A stretch of DNA of 64,000 bases from CAVXZE01 sp963766175 (GTDB lineage Bacteria > Myxococcota_A > UBA9160 > UBA6930): positions 372,001 through 436,000 of the forward strand of contig CAVXZE010000021.1 of NCBI GenBank assembly GCA_963766175.1, in the 5' to 3' direction. Positions 44,320-53,523 of the stretch are shown here, in pieces. Each line of letters begins with the position of its first letter. Within the stretch, counting starts at the first letter, position 1. A program made the position numbers and the translations under genes. The notes beneath the pieces are model-generated. The model saw only the letters and a program-made list of their open reading frames with translations, searched no databases and was not told where the DNA came from.

Positions 44320-44335
44320 TGGCACGGACATTGCT
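44320..44335 (+). promoter_or_regulatory. Sigma-54 (RpoN) promoter
   Basis: TGGCACGGACATTGCT matches the -24/-12 consensus exactly, with GG and GC separated by 10 bases (44321-22 and 44333-34). Transcription should begin near 44346, giving a leader of about 28 nt with GGAGG at 44360-44364, 9 nt before the GTG of the secreted repeat protein. About 90 bp upstream GCATCC-AAA-GGATGC (44223-44237) is an inverted repeat placed where an enhancer-binding activator could bind. That activator role is inference. Confidence 0.8.
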
Positions 44336-44373
44336 AGTAGAAAGACAAAGCATCCAGAGGGAGGAGTGCAATC

Positions 44374-44781
44374 GTGTTCCGCTTATTCATCCTCGCGACC
44401 ATCACTTTCGTCGGTTTGGGCCTTGTCGGCTCCTCCGCCATGGCAGAAGAGCCTCAAGGAGAGGCTTCCACCGCTACGATCGAGAAGGCCCAGAGAACCG
44501 TCGTTCCCTTGCCCCCGACTACCGGGCGACTCTCCACGCAGGATCGCTGGCGCGGCGGTCCGTACCTGCGCAGCTCTGCCGACGAGACCCTTCGAAGCCA
44601 CGCCCTGGATGTGGCGCTCCCGCCCGCCAACCAAGCTCTCCAAGGTGGAGCAAGCCTCCAGCAGCCGAACCTCTACTCCAATGAGGACTTCATTCGGAAC
44701 GAGGCGCTCAGCAAGGCGTTGCCCCCGTTCAATTCCGCCTTCGTAGGTGGCGCGAGCGTGGGTGGAGGCGTGGGCTTCTAG
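44374..44781 (+). CDS. Small secreted protein with two internal repeats, 135 aa
   Basis: The signal peptide (LFILATITFVGLGLVGSSAMA, cleavage near residue 24) is followed by a Pro/Thr-rich stretch. Two repeats come next, at residues 72-94 and 106-128. They share the pattern R-x2-AL-x2-ALPP-x-N-x-A-x2-GGAS. The chain ends in glycines. No family is recognised. The GTG start is supported by GGAGG 9 nt upstream. It is monocistronic between a sigma-54 promoter and a strong terminator, which suggests a dedicated, conditionally expressed envelope or extracellular product. Confidence 0.8.
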   Translation: MFRLFILATITFVGLGLVGSSAMAEEPQGEASTATIEKAQRTVVPLPPTTGRLSTQDRWRGGPYLRSSADETLRSHALDVALPPANQALQGGASLQQPNLYSNEDFIRNEALSKALPPFNSAFVGGASVGGGVGF

Positions 44782-44806
44782 ATCCCCCGTCCCCCATTAG
44801 TACCGG

Positions 44807-44839
44807 GCGCCCGGCGGCAATCGCCGCCGGGCGCTTTCT
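44807..44839 (+). terminator. Rho-independent terminator
   Basis: GCGCCCGGCGGC (44807-44818), loop AATC, then GCCGCCGGGCGC (44823-44834) make a 12-bp perfect GC stem followed by TTTCT. It lies 25 bp after the stop of the secreted repeat protein and separates it from ahcY. Confidence 0.9.
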
Positions 44840-44974
44840 GTTGCGCCCGCGTCGTTCACCAGCTCGCTCTGGCACCACCAGAAGTGCCGCATTGGGCGGC
44901 ACCTATCGCTCTGGGCCTCTGCAGGCGCCGAGCGGCTCCATGACGACTTGCTTGACCACAAGTCCGTGGAAGCG

Positions 44975-45002
44975 TTGACAGCCATCTTCAGCGATATATC
45001 AT
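44975..45002 (+). promoter_or_regulatory. Sigma-70-type promoter of ahcY with palindrome over the -10
   Basis: TTGACA (44975-44980), a 16-bp spacer and TATCAT (44997-45002) give a near-consensus promoter about 55 bp before the ahcY ATG. The self-complementary GATATATC (44993-45000) overlaps the -10 and could be half of a repressor site. SahR-type ArsR regulators control ahcY in several proteobacteria; assigning this site to SahR is a guess. Confidence 0.65.
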
Positions 45003-45056
45003 TCCATCCGAATATCCAGATGAATCCATTGCTTGCCAATCATCCAGGAGAGAGCC

Positions 45057-46505
<1,449 letters not shown>

Positions 46506-46551
46506 CCTGCCTTTCGCGTGGGCGCCGGGTGGTTGATATGATTCCAGGTAT

Positions 46552-48582
46552 ATGTACTCGAGACTTCTTCGCATCGCGCTGCACGCTTCCCTGTTCGCGC
46601 TCCTTGCGACGGCGGCGGTCCCTCGGCCCGCCTCGGCTGGCCTGAGCTGCGGGGACATTCCCGATCTCATCACCATCTACTTTCAGAAGCACATTCGCTA
46701 CCACCAGCTCAGCGAGGAACTCCGGCATCGCACCATCGAGAACTACCTGCGTGGGCTCGATCCCCAGCGGGTGCTCTTTCTGGAGGCAGATGCAGAGGAG
46801 ATCTCCGAGTCGCTGGAGAACATCTTTCGCGAGACCGAGAAGGGAGACTGCAGCCGGCTCCGCGATCTGCAGCAGGAGGTCGTCTCGCGCCACCGCGAGA
46901 TGGAAGGCTTCGTCCGCGGCTTCGTGGGTGGCGACGAGTACGCGATGGACCCCTCCGTGGAGCTGCTCCTCGACCCCGAAGAGCGGGGCCACCCGAAGAC
47001 CAAGGAGGAGCGCGACGCCCTGCTTCGCGTTCTCACCCACTTCGGCATCTCCAACTACCTGGGCACCGGAACCGAGCTACCGGAGGCGAAGAGGCGCCTC
47101 ATCCACCGCTACGAGCTGCAGACCAGGCGAAGCGTCGAGAAGCGACGCGAGGACATCTACGCCGAATTTCTGGACGCCTTCGCGACCTCCCTGGACCCGC
47201 ACTCCGGCTATCTCTCCGCCGACGCCGTCGAGGACTTCCAGATCCAGATGCAGCTCTCACTGGAGGGAATCGGCGTCGCACTGACGGAGCGAGACGGATA
47301 CGCGGTGGTCGAGCAGATCATTCCCGGTGGCGCCGCCGACCGTCTCGGGGTGCTGGAGCCGAAGGACAAGATCATCGCCGTCGCAGAGGAGGGACAGTCC
47401 TCCGTCGACGTGATCGACATGGCACTACGAGACGTGGTGCGGCTGATCCGCGGCAAGAAGGGAACGCGCGTCGACCTGACCATACTACGCCAGGGAGAGA
47501 AGACCGAGCGATTCCAGGTGGCCATTCAGCGGGACACCATCGACCTAGCGCAGCAGGCGGCGAAGCTCAGCTACGAAACCGTCGTGGTGAACGATCGGAA
47601 GCTAAAGATCGCTGTGCTCGACCTTCCCTCCTTCTACGGCGATCAAGATCCCAGCAAGCGCAAGGGCTCCCGAGACGTCGCCCGGCTGCTGCAGCAGGCG
47701 CGGGACTCGGAGGCCGACGGCCTGGTCCTCGACCTCTCCCGCAACGGAGGCGGTCTGCTGGAAGACGCAGTCGCGATCTCCGGATTCTTCATCAGCGAGG
47801 GCGGCATCGTCGCCGTCAAGGAATCCGGCGAGAAGGAAGGCCGGGTGATGGAGGATCCGGACGACGGAATCCTCTTCAATGGGCCGATGGTCATCCTCGT
47901 ATCTCGTTGGAGCGCCTCGGCTTCGGAGATCCTCGCCGGCGCGCTCAAGGACTACCAACGCGCGCTCATCGTCGGAGACGATCACACCTTCGGGAAGGGC
48001 ACCGTCCAGAGCGTCTTCCCGCTGCGGCCGGGCCTCGGCGCCCTCAAGATCACCACGGCGCTCTTCTTTCGACCGGGAGGAGCCTCGACCCAGAACAGCG
48101 GCGTCGTGGCGGACGTGATGTTTCCGTCGCTCCTGAATACGGACGTTTTTGGCGAAAGACACAAGCGGAACTCCCTCACCGCTCAGCAGATCCCGCCATT
48201 CCGCAGCGACGAGGCCAACGGAGACGACGCGACAACGCAGTGGGAGCCGGTCACCCGGCAGATGGTCGCCGTGCTGGCGGGAAGGTCGAAGCGTCGGGTC
48301 ATGGAAGACGAGTACTTCCAGGAGATCGAGAAGGAGCTGGCGGATCGGGAGAACGACGACGGAGTGGTCCGACTCGCCGAGATCATCCGCGAGCGCGAGG
48401 AAGCCAACGGGCGGAGTGGAAGCTCCGAGGACGGAGCGCCCGAGACGGGTGAGGCGGGAAGCGCCGGCGCGGATACCGCTGGCGTCGCCGTTCCGACGGA
48501 TTCCAAAGAGGATGCCGATCCGTCCCCGCAGATTCGCGAAGCGCTCGAGATCCTGACGGACATGATCACACTGAGTCCATGA
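46552..48582 (+). CDS. prc: Tail-specific (C-terminal processing) periplasmic protease
   Basis: Signal peptide (HASLFALLATAAVPRPASA), an N-terminal helical domain (RYHQLSEELRHRTIENYLRGLDPQRVLF), PDZ domain (about 225-330), and the S41 protease core. The Ser456-Lys482 catalytic dyad lies in SASASEI and FGKGTVQ. A DUF3340-like C-terminal region follows with a long acidic, Glu/Ser-rich stretch before the end. Prc-type proteases trim periplasmic proteins and control murein hydrolases. The length (676) matches E. coli Prc. It is followed after 28 bp by the glutaredoxin fusion gene. Confidence 0.93.
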   Translation: MYSRLLRIALHASLFALLATAAVPRPASAGLSCGDIPDLITIYFQKHIRYHQLSEELRHRTIENYLRGLDPQRVLFLEADAEEISESLENIFRETEKGDCSRLRDLQQEVVSRHREMEGFVRGFVGGDEYAMDPSVELLLDPEERGHPKTKEERDALLRVLTHFGISNYLGTGTELPEAKRRLIHRYELQTRRSVEKRREDIYAEFLDAFATSLDPHSGYLSADAVEDFQIQMQLSLEGIGVALTERDGYAVVEQIIPGGAADRLGVLEPKDKIIAVAEEGQSSVDVIDMALRDVVRLIRGKKGTRVDLTILRQGEKTERFQVAIQRDTIDLAQQAAKLSYETVVVNDRKLKIAVLDLPSFYGDQDPSKRKGSRDVARLLQQARDSEADGLVLDLSRNGGGLLEDAVAISGFFISEGGIVAVKESGEKEGRVMEDPDDGILFNGPMVILVSRWSASASEILAGALKDYQRALIVGDDHTFGKGTVQSVFPLRPGLGALKITTALFFRPGGASTQNSGVVADVMFPSLLNTDVFGERHKRNSLTAQQIPPFRSDEANGDDATTQWEPVTRQMVAVLAGRSKRRVMEDEYFQEIEKELADRENDDGVVRLAEIIREREEANGRSGSSEDGAPETGEAGSAGADTAGVAVPTDSKEDADPSPQIREALEILTDMITLSP

Positions 48583-48610
48583 GGCGACCGCCCTCACCCG
48601 CAGAGGCCCC

Positions 48611-49537
48611 ATGGACATCGACCAGGCGACACGGGATCGGATCGCGGACCTGATCGCATCGGACCGGGTCGTGCTCTTCATGAAGGGCGGGCGCGACGCG
48701 CCCCGGTGCGGTTTCTCGGCGACGGTATGCCGGATTCTCGACCACCTCCTCCCGGAGTACCGGACCGTGGATGTGCTCTCGGACCCTGCGCTGCGCGAGG
48801 GAATCAAGGCCTACTCGTCCTGGCCAACGGTCCCGCAGCTCTATGTGGACGGGATTCTCGTCGGGGGCTCGGACATCGTTCAGGAGATGTTCGCCGAGGG
48901 CGAACTCCTGGCCAGGCTCGGCTTCGAGGTTCCGGACGCGAAGCCACCGGAGATCGAGATCACCGAGGCGGCCGCGACGGCCCTGGCGCGGCTCGCCGAG
49001 GAAGCCGAGGTGCGCGATCTCCGCCTCTCGATCGACGCGCGCTTTCGAAACGGCCTCTTCTTCGGTCCCACCGCTGCGGGAGACCTGCGGGTGGAGTCGA
49101 ACGGTGTCGCGCTCTTTGTCGATCCACTCACGGCCCAGCGCGCCGCCGGCGTCCGCATCGATGCGGTGGATACCCCGAGTGGTCCCGGCTTTCGGATCGA
49201 AAACCCGAGCGCCGCACCGGCGTTTCCAGAGATCGGCGTCCGCGAGCTGAAGACGCGCCTGGAAGACGGGGAGCGCTTCGAGCTCTACGATGTTCGCGGC
49301 CCCGAGGAACGAGCCATCGCCTGCTTCGATGGTTCCCGGCTCCTCGATCCGGCGGCCGCTGCCCAGATCGAAACCTTCGACCGGGATACGCCGATGATCT
49401 TCTACTCGCACCATGGCGAACGGAGCCAGGCGGTGGCGCGCCACTTCGCCGCACTGGGCTTCCGAAGGGCGTTCAGCCTCACTGGCGGAATCGACGCCTG
49501 GTCGCGGGAGATCGATCCGGGCGTGCCCCGCTATTGA
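48611..49537 (+). CDS. Monothiol glutaredoxin / A-type carrier-like / rhodanese-like fusion, 308 aa
   Basis: Three domains are seen. Residues 1-108 are a Grx4-type monothiol glutaredoxin with the CGFS site at Cys33 and SWPTVPQLYVDGILVGGSDIV. Residues 114-200 resemble the A-type Fe-S carrier fold (ITEAAATALARL...IENPSAAP) but lack all three cluster cysteines. Residues 207-303 are rhodanese-like (ELYDVRGPEER, FYSHHGERSQAVARHFAALGF, GGIDAW), with Ser266 where the catalytic Cys should be. It probably serves Fe-S cluster transfer or sensing, with only the glutaredoxin part able to bind a cluster. Confidence 0.88.
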   Translation: MDIDQATRDRIADLIASDRVVLFMKGGRDAPRCGFSATVCRILDHLLPEYRTVDVLSDPALREGIKAYSSWPTVPQLYVDGILVGGSDIVQEMFAEGELLARLGFEVPDAKPPEIEITEAAATALARLAEEAEVRDLRLSIDARFRNGLFFGPTAAGDLRVESNGVALFVDPLTAQRAAGVRIDAVDTPSGPGFRIENPSAAPAFPEIGVRELKTRLEDGERFELYDVRGPEERAIACFDGSRLLDPAAAAQIETFDRDTPMIFYSHHGERSQAVARHFAALGFRRAFSLTGGIDAWSREIDPGVPRY

Positions 49538-49551
49538 ACGTGCTGACCAGG

Positions 49552-50733
49552 ATGGATTCGAGCTACCGAAGCGAGATCAACCGCGACGTCACCCCCGCGG
49601 CGGCGGGGGAGTTTCCCGCGCTCGCCCTCGGTCCGATCTCCATCTTTCCCCCGGTCGTCCTGGCTCCCATGGCGGGGATCACCGACGCTCCCTTCCGATC
49701 GCTCTGCCGGGGCTTCGGCGCCGGGTTGTGCATGAGCGAGATGGTCACCGCCCGGGCTCTCGTCGAGGGCAGTCGGCGAACGCACAGGCTCACCGATTTC
49801 GCCCCAGAGGAGAAGCCCCGCAGCCTTCAGCTCTACGGCGTCGACCCCCACTACGTGGGTCAGGCCGTGGCACGGCTGGTCGGCGAGAACCGCGTCGACC
49901 ACATCGACCTCAACTTCGGATGCCCGGTGCCCAAGGTGACGAGGCGGGGTGGCGGGGCGGCGATACCTCTCAAGCCCCGGCTGCTGCGTCGGATCATTCG
50001 CGCAGCCGTGGCCCACGCCGGTCCGATTCCCGTGACCATCAAGTTCCGCATCGGCGTGAGCGACCAGCACCAGACCTACCTCGAAACCGGCCGTGTAGCC
50101 GAGGACGAGGGCTGTGTCGCGGTCGCGCTCCACGCGCGGACCGCCGCACAGCTGTACGCCGGCGAAGCGCGCTGGGAGACCATTGCGGCGCTGAAGGCGG
50201 CGGTCAGGTCGATTCCCGTCCTGGGCAACGGCGACATCTGGGAAGCAGAGGATGCGCTGCGGATGATGCGCATCACCGGCTGCGACGGGGTGGTGGTGGG
50301 CCGCGGCTGCCTTGGGCGTCCGTGGCTGTTCCGTGACCTGGCCGACGTCTTCGCAGGGCGCGAACCCGAGAACCCTCCCAAGCTCGGAGAGATCGCCGAC
50401 CTGATGCTCGAGCACGCGCAACGACTCGCCGGCTGGTTTGGAGAAGGACCGGGGGTGCGCGCCTTCCGCAAGCACGCCACCTGGTATACCAAGGCGTTCC
50501 CCGGCAGCGCGCGCCTGAGAGCGCGGCTGACCCGCGTCGCCAGCCTCTCCGAACTCTCCGGAATTCTCGAAGCTGTGAACCGTGAGGAGCCCTTTCCCCC
50601 CTCCGCCATGCGCGTTCCACGCGGTAGGAGCGGCGGAACCCAGAAGGTCGTCCTGCCCGAAGGCTACCTCGACCAACTGGACGACGATGCACCCCCCGGC
50701 GCCGAAGCCGAAGTCCGAGTCTCCGGAGGCTAA
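49552..50733 (+). CDS. dusB: tRNA-dihydrouridine synthase B
   Basis: FMN-dependent enzyme reducing uridines in the D-loop of tRNA. VVLAPMAGITDAPFRSLCRGFGAGLCMSEMV opens the barrel, the catalytic Cys124 is in NFGCPVPKVTRRGGGAA, and GCDGVVVGRGCLGRPWLF is the FMN phosphate site. The C-terminal helical domain ends in RRIITRHLA-like helices, then a non-conserved extension of about 60 residues. ATG 49552 is preferred over GTG 49540. Its TAA stop (50731-50733) is the first three bases of a palindrome shared with the convergent EAL gene. Confidence 0.93.
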   Translation: MDSSYRSEINRDVTPAAAGEFPALALGPISIFPPVVLAPMAGITDAPFRSLCRGFGAGLCMSEMVTARALVEGSRRTHRLTDFAPEEKPRSLQLYGVDPHYVGQAVARLVGENRVDHIDLNFGCPVPKVTRRGGGAAIPLKPRLLRRIIRAAVAHAGPIPVTIKFRIGVSDQHQTYLETGRVAEDEGCVAVALHARTAAQLYAGEARWETIAALKAAVRSIPVLGNGDIWEAEDALRMMRITGCDGVVVGRGCLGRPWLFRDLADVFAGREPENPPKLGEIADLMLEHAQRLAGWFGEGPGVRAFRKHATWYTKAFPGSARLRARLTRVASLSELSGILEAVNREEPFPPSAMRVPRGRSGGTQKVVLPEGYLDQLDDDAPPGAEAEVRVSGG

Positions 50734-50750
50734 CGGGGACGTCCCCGCTA
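50731..50750. repeat. 20-bp palindrome supplying both stop codons of a convergent gene pair
   Basis: TAACGGGGACGTCCCCGCTA is self-complementary except for one pair, with a perfect 14-bp core CGGGGACGTCCCCG. Its left end TAA stops dusB on the plus strand; its right end, read on the minus strand as TAG, stops the EAL gene. It is a short relative of the inverted repeat at 23187-23224. Confidence 0.85.
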
Positions 50751-52025
50751 CTCTTCTGCGCGCAGCGGGGTGGGCTTTCCGAAGAGCCATCCCTGGCCAA
50801 AGGGGATCTGCAGCTCTCCCAGCATCTCGAGCTCTTCCAGCGTGTTGAGACCTTCGGCGACGATCTTGGCGCCGATTCCACCGGCCAGCGCGTGGAGCGC
50901 CTTCAGGAGCGCCTGGCGAGCTCTGTCCGTATCGACACCCGTGATCAGGGCGCGGTCCACCTTGATGAAATCCGGCTCCAGCTCGATCACCGCCTGGAGA
51001 CTCGCGTAGCCCGCTCCGGTGTCGTCAAGGGCGAAGCGGAATCCCAGCTTCCTGTACTCGTCCCGGATCTCCTTGAAGATCTCGAAGTTCGCGATCGACT
51101 CCTTCTCGGAGATCTCGAACACCACGTCCGACGGGTGGAGCTTGCTCTGCTCCAAGGTACGAATCAGCGCCTCGGGCTGAAAGTTGGGATCGTGGATGGT
51201 GGTCGGACGCACGTTCAGAAAGAGCGTGGTCCCGGAAGGAAGTCCGATGGCACCGTCGAGGCCGCTCTTGCGGCACAAACAGTCGAGCTCGAAAACGAAG
51301 GATTCCTCCTCGGCGGTAGCGAAGAGGGCTTCCGGTGAGTGGAACTCGGTTCCGGCGGGTCCCCGCGCCAGGGCCTCGTAGCCGAAGACGGTCCTGGTGG
51401 CGACATCGACGATGGGCTCGTAGACCGAGGTTACCTCCTCCGCCATCACCATGCCGACAAAGCCCTTGCGCCGCTTCCGCAAGTCGCGCCGGGCGGAGAG
51501 CTCGGCATCGGCACGAGCCTCGTCGAGCGCGTCGCGGAGCTGGGTCTCCGCACCGAAGTAGGGGTTGCGCAGCGCGGCAGAGAATCCGATGCCCAGGATC
51601 GGAACTTTTCGGAAGTACGGATACACGACACGGTGACCGCGCTGCTCGATGGATCGCTGGAGGGCGCGAAGCAGGCCGGGAAGCTCCGAGCGATAGAACT
51701 GCCCGTCGCGCTTGTCGCGAAACAGCATGATCACGATCTCGTGACGCCCGGTCTCGCCGCTCACGATCAGCTCGTCGCCGTCGAGCACCTCGTCGGCGGC
51801 GCTCCGTACCAGCCCTCCGAGGGAGCTCGCGGCGCGCGCGTAGGCATCGTACCCGTACGCCCGCTCGATCTTCGCCAGGGGAGAGGCATCCAGCAACACC
51901 ACCCCAATGGTTCCCTTGCGGTTGAAGCGTTGCACGATGGGAGGAATGGCCTCGCCGAGGCGCGGCAGAACCGCCGGTCTGGTTTCCTGGGCTATGTCCT
52001 CGATCCGATCGGTTGCAGCCGTCAC
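50748..52025 (-). CDS. c-di-GMP phosphodiesterase: degenerate GGDEF plus intact EAL domain, 425 aa
   Basis: Residues about 35-180 are GGDEF-like but lack the GG[D/E]EF signature, so no cyclase activity is expected. The EAL domain (about 195-425) has GYEALARGP (Glu217), NVRP, FEISEKES, ALDDTGAGYAS, DFIKVDRALI and AEGLNTLEELEML, with the catalytic residues present. It should hydrolyse c-di-GMP to pGpG. There is no membrane segment or sensor domain apart from the GGDEF-like part. The PilZ and CheC-like genes lie within 2.5 kb. Confidence 0.9.
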   Translation of the reverse strand: MTAATDRIEDIAQETRPAVLPRLGEAIPPIVQRFNRKGTIGVVLLDASPLAKIERAYGYDAYARAASSLGGLVRSAADEVLDGDELIVSGETGRHEIVIMLFRDKRDGQFYRSELPGLLRALQRSIEQRGHRVVYPYFRKVPILGIGFSAALRNPYFGAETQLRDALDEARADAELSARRDLRKRRKGFVGMVMAEEVTSVYEPIVDVATRTVFGYEALARGPAGTEFHSPEALFATAEEESFVFELDCLCRKSGLDGAIGLPSGTTLFLNVRPTTIHDPNFQPEALIRTLEQSKLHPSDVVFEISEKESIANFEIFKEIRDEYRKLGFRFALDDTGAGYASLQAVIELEPDFIKVDRALITGVDTDRARQALLKALHALAGGIGAKIVAEGLNTLEELEMLGELQIPFGQGWLFGKPTPLRAEE

Positions 52026-52124
52026 GCCTCACGCATCGGCGGGCCGGAGACCTTGATTGAGCCGCGAATGCAGCGGACCCGCAGAGAGGGCTCGTGGCCG
52101 GCGCTTCGCTAAGGTTGCGGGCCC

Positions 52125-52742
52125 ATGGAATACCGGGCCGTGATCTTCGATCTGGGCGGAGTCGTGCTCGATTCCCCTCTCCACGCGATCGCTCGATACG
52201 AAAGGGACCTGGGCATCCCCGCGGGCTTCGTGAATCGGGTCGTGGTCGGAGCGGGATCCAGTGGCGCCTGGTCCCGCCTGGAACGGGGAGAGCTCCCCAT
52301 GGAGGAGTTCTTCGGCGCCTTCGAGGCGGAGTGTCGCAAGGAGGGTCAGACGCTCTCGGCCGTGGAGATGATGCTCCGGATCGGCGAATGCGGACCTCGG
52401 CCGTTGATGCTGGAAGCGATCGGCCGGATCCGCCGCCGGGGAATCGCCGTCGCCGCGCTGACCAACAACTGGGCGGGTGAAGAGGACCGAACCGACGACC
52501 TCCGCGATCACTTCGACGCCTTCGTCGAGTCGAGCGTGGTCGGGCTGCGGAAGCCGGATCCCCGCATCTACCTCCTCGCCTGCGAGAATCTGGAAATCGA
52601 GCCATCCGAGGCGGTGTTCCTCGACGACATCGGGCGCAACCTGAAGATCGCGCGGGAGCTCGGGATGACGACCATCAAGGTCGAGCAGCCGGACGAGGCC
52701 CTGGACGCACTCTCCAATCTGCTGGGGTTTCCGCTCCGCTAG
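52125..52742 (+). CDS. HAD-superfamily hydrolase (sEH-N/ACAD10-like), 205 aa
   Basis: Motif I is VIFDLGGVVLDS, with the nucleophile Asp9 and Gly in place of the second Asp, as in the epoxide-hydrolase-N/ACAD10 group. Motif II is ALTNN, motif III is GLRKPDPRIYLLA, and motif IV is VFLDDIGRN. An alpha-helical cap lies between motifs I and II. It may dephosphorylate a small organic phosphate; in this group partners are often APH-like kinases, one of which lies 26 kb away. Its stop shares bases with the stop of the convergent CheC-like gene (CTAG). Confidence 0.87.
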   Translation: MEYRAVIFDLGGVVLDSPLHAIARYERDLGIPAGFVNRVVVGAGSSGAWSRLERGELPMEEFFGAFEAECRKEGQTLSAVEMMLRIGECGPRPLMLEAIGRIRRRGIAVAALTNNWAGEEDRTDDLRDHFDAFVESSVVGLRKPDPRIYLLACENLEIEPSEAVFLDDIGRNLKIARELGMTTIKVEQPDEALDALSNLLGFPLR

Positions 52743-53317
52743 GGGCCGCTGCCCTTCTCCAGAGCCTCGAGCGCCGACTGGAGAAGCTTGGCGTCGAGGA
52801 GCAGGTACAGGTAGGCGGGGAAGGCCTGGCCGGCCGACACGAACCCGAGCTCGAGCGAGACCACCATCGTATCCGGTGGAGCGTGGGTTCCGAGAACCGT
52901 CGCCACCAGCGAGCGCTCCTCGAGGACGGGATCTCCCAGCTCGGCCGGGGTCTGACCCGCCTCACCGATCCATCCGAGTATTCCCCGGAGTACCCCCGCT
53001 CCCGCTCTGCGGAAGATGTCGAGGGGATCCCCTTCGGCGCCCAGTGAACGGATCAGCTTCAGCGCGTGGCGCGGCTCCAGGGAAATCACCGAGGTCCCGA
53101 GGAGCTTGCCACGGTGGCTGACCAGCACCGAGGCCATCATCTCCTCGTCGCAGAAGACGGCCTTCTCGGGGAAGTCGCTCAGGCAGCAGAGCGCCGCGCG
53201 GGAAACGACCAGATCCCAGGGAAAGGACCCGGTCTCCCGGAGGCTCGCAGCGGTCGCGAATGCGGCCCCCTCGAGGGCGGTGCGGAAGGCCTGGAGCCGC
53301 GAGGGGGAGATGATCAA
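52739..53317 (-). CDS. CheC/CheX-like protein of uncertain function, 192 aa
   Basis: Soluble alpha/beta protein. Its C-terminal half (LRGILGWIGEAG, then MVVSLELGFVSAG and YLYLLLDAKLLQSALEAL) recalls the pattern of CheC/CheX-type phosphatases, but the catalytic E-x2-N motif is not clearly present, so activity is doubtful. The TTG start at 53317 is supported by GGAGGA about 9 nt upstream; the frame upstream of it is arginine-rich and unlikely to be coded. It is divergent from the PilZ gene. It could also be an unrelated family. Confidence 0.6.
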   Translation of the reverse strand: MIISPSRLQAFRTALEGAAFATAASLRETGSFPWDLVVSRAALCCLSDFPEKAVFCDEEMMASVLVSHRGKLLGTSVISLEPRHALKLIRSLGAEGDPLDIFRRAGAGVLRGILGWIGEAGQTPAELGDPVLEERSLVATVLGTHAPPDTMVVSLELGFVSAGQAFPAYLYLLLDAKLLQSALEALEKGSGP

Positions 53318-53523
53318 GGCGGAGGGTCCTCCGGAGGGACTCCGATCATAGAGGGGTTTAGCCCACAGTTCTATCGACCGCCAACCCCGTTTATCGGAGC
53401 GATTTCGACAGGCTTCGGCACTCCCAGCGCAGCGCGTGCCAGCAGCAGGTGACATCGATCACTCAGCGAAATCGCCCTCCCCGCCGATAGACCAAACGGG
53501 TATTCCTGGTTGGGGTAGAACGA

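Noticed and set aside
44851..44910. Another copy of the palindromic element (TTCACCAGCTCGCT)
   Set aside because: Only about 13 bases match and the surrounding sequence does not align with the rest of the element; chance is likely in GC-rich DNA.
44842..45056. SAH riboswitch upstream of ahcY
   Set aside because: The conserved pseudoknot core sequences were not found; a protein-binding palindrome over the promoter is the better candidate.
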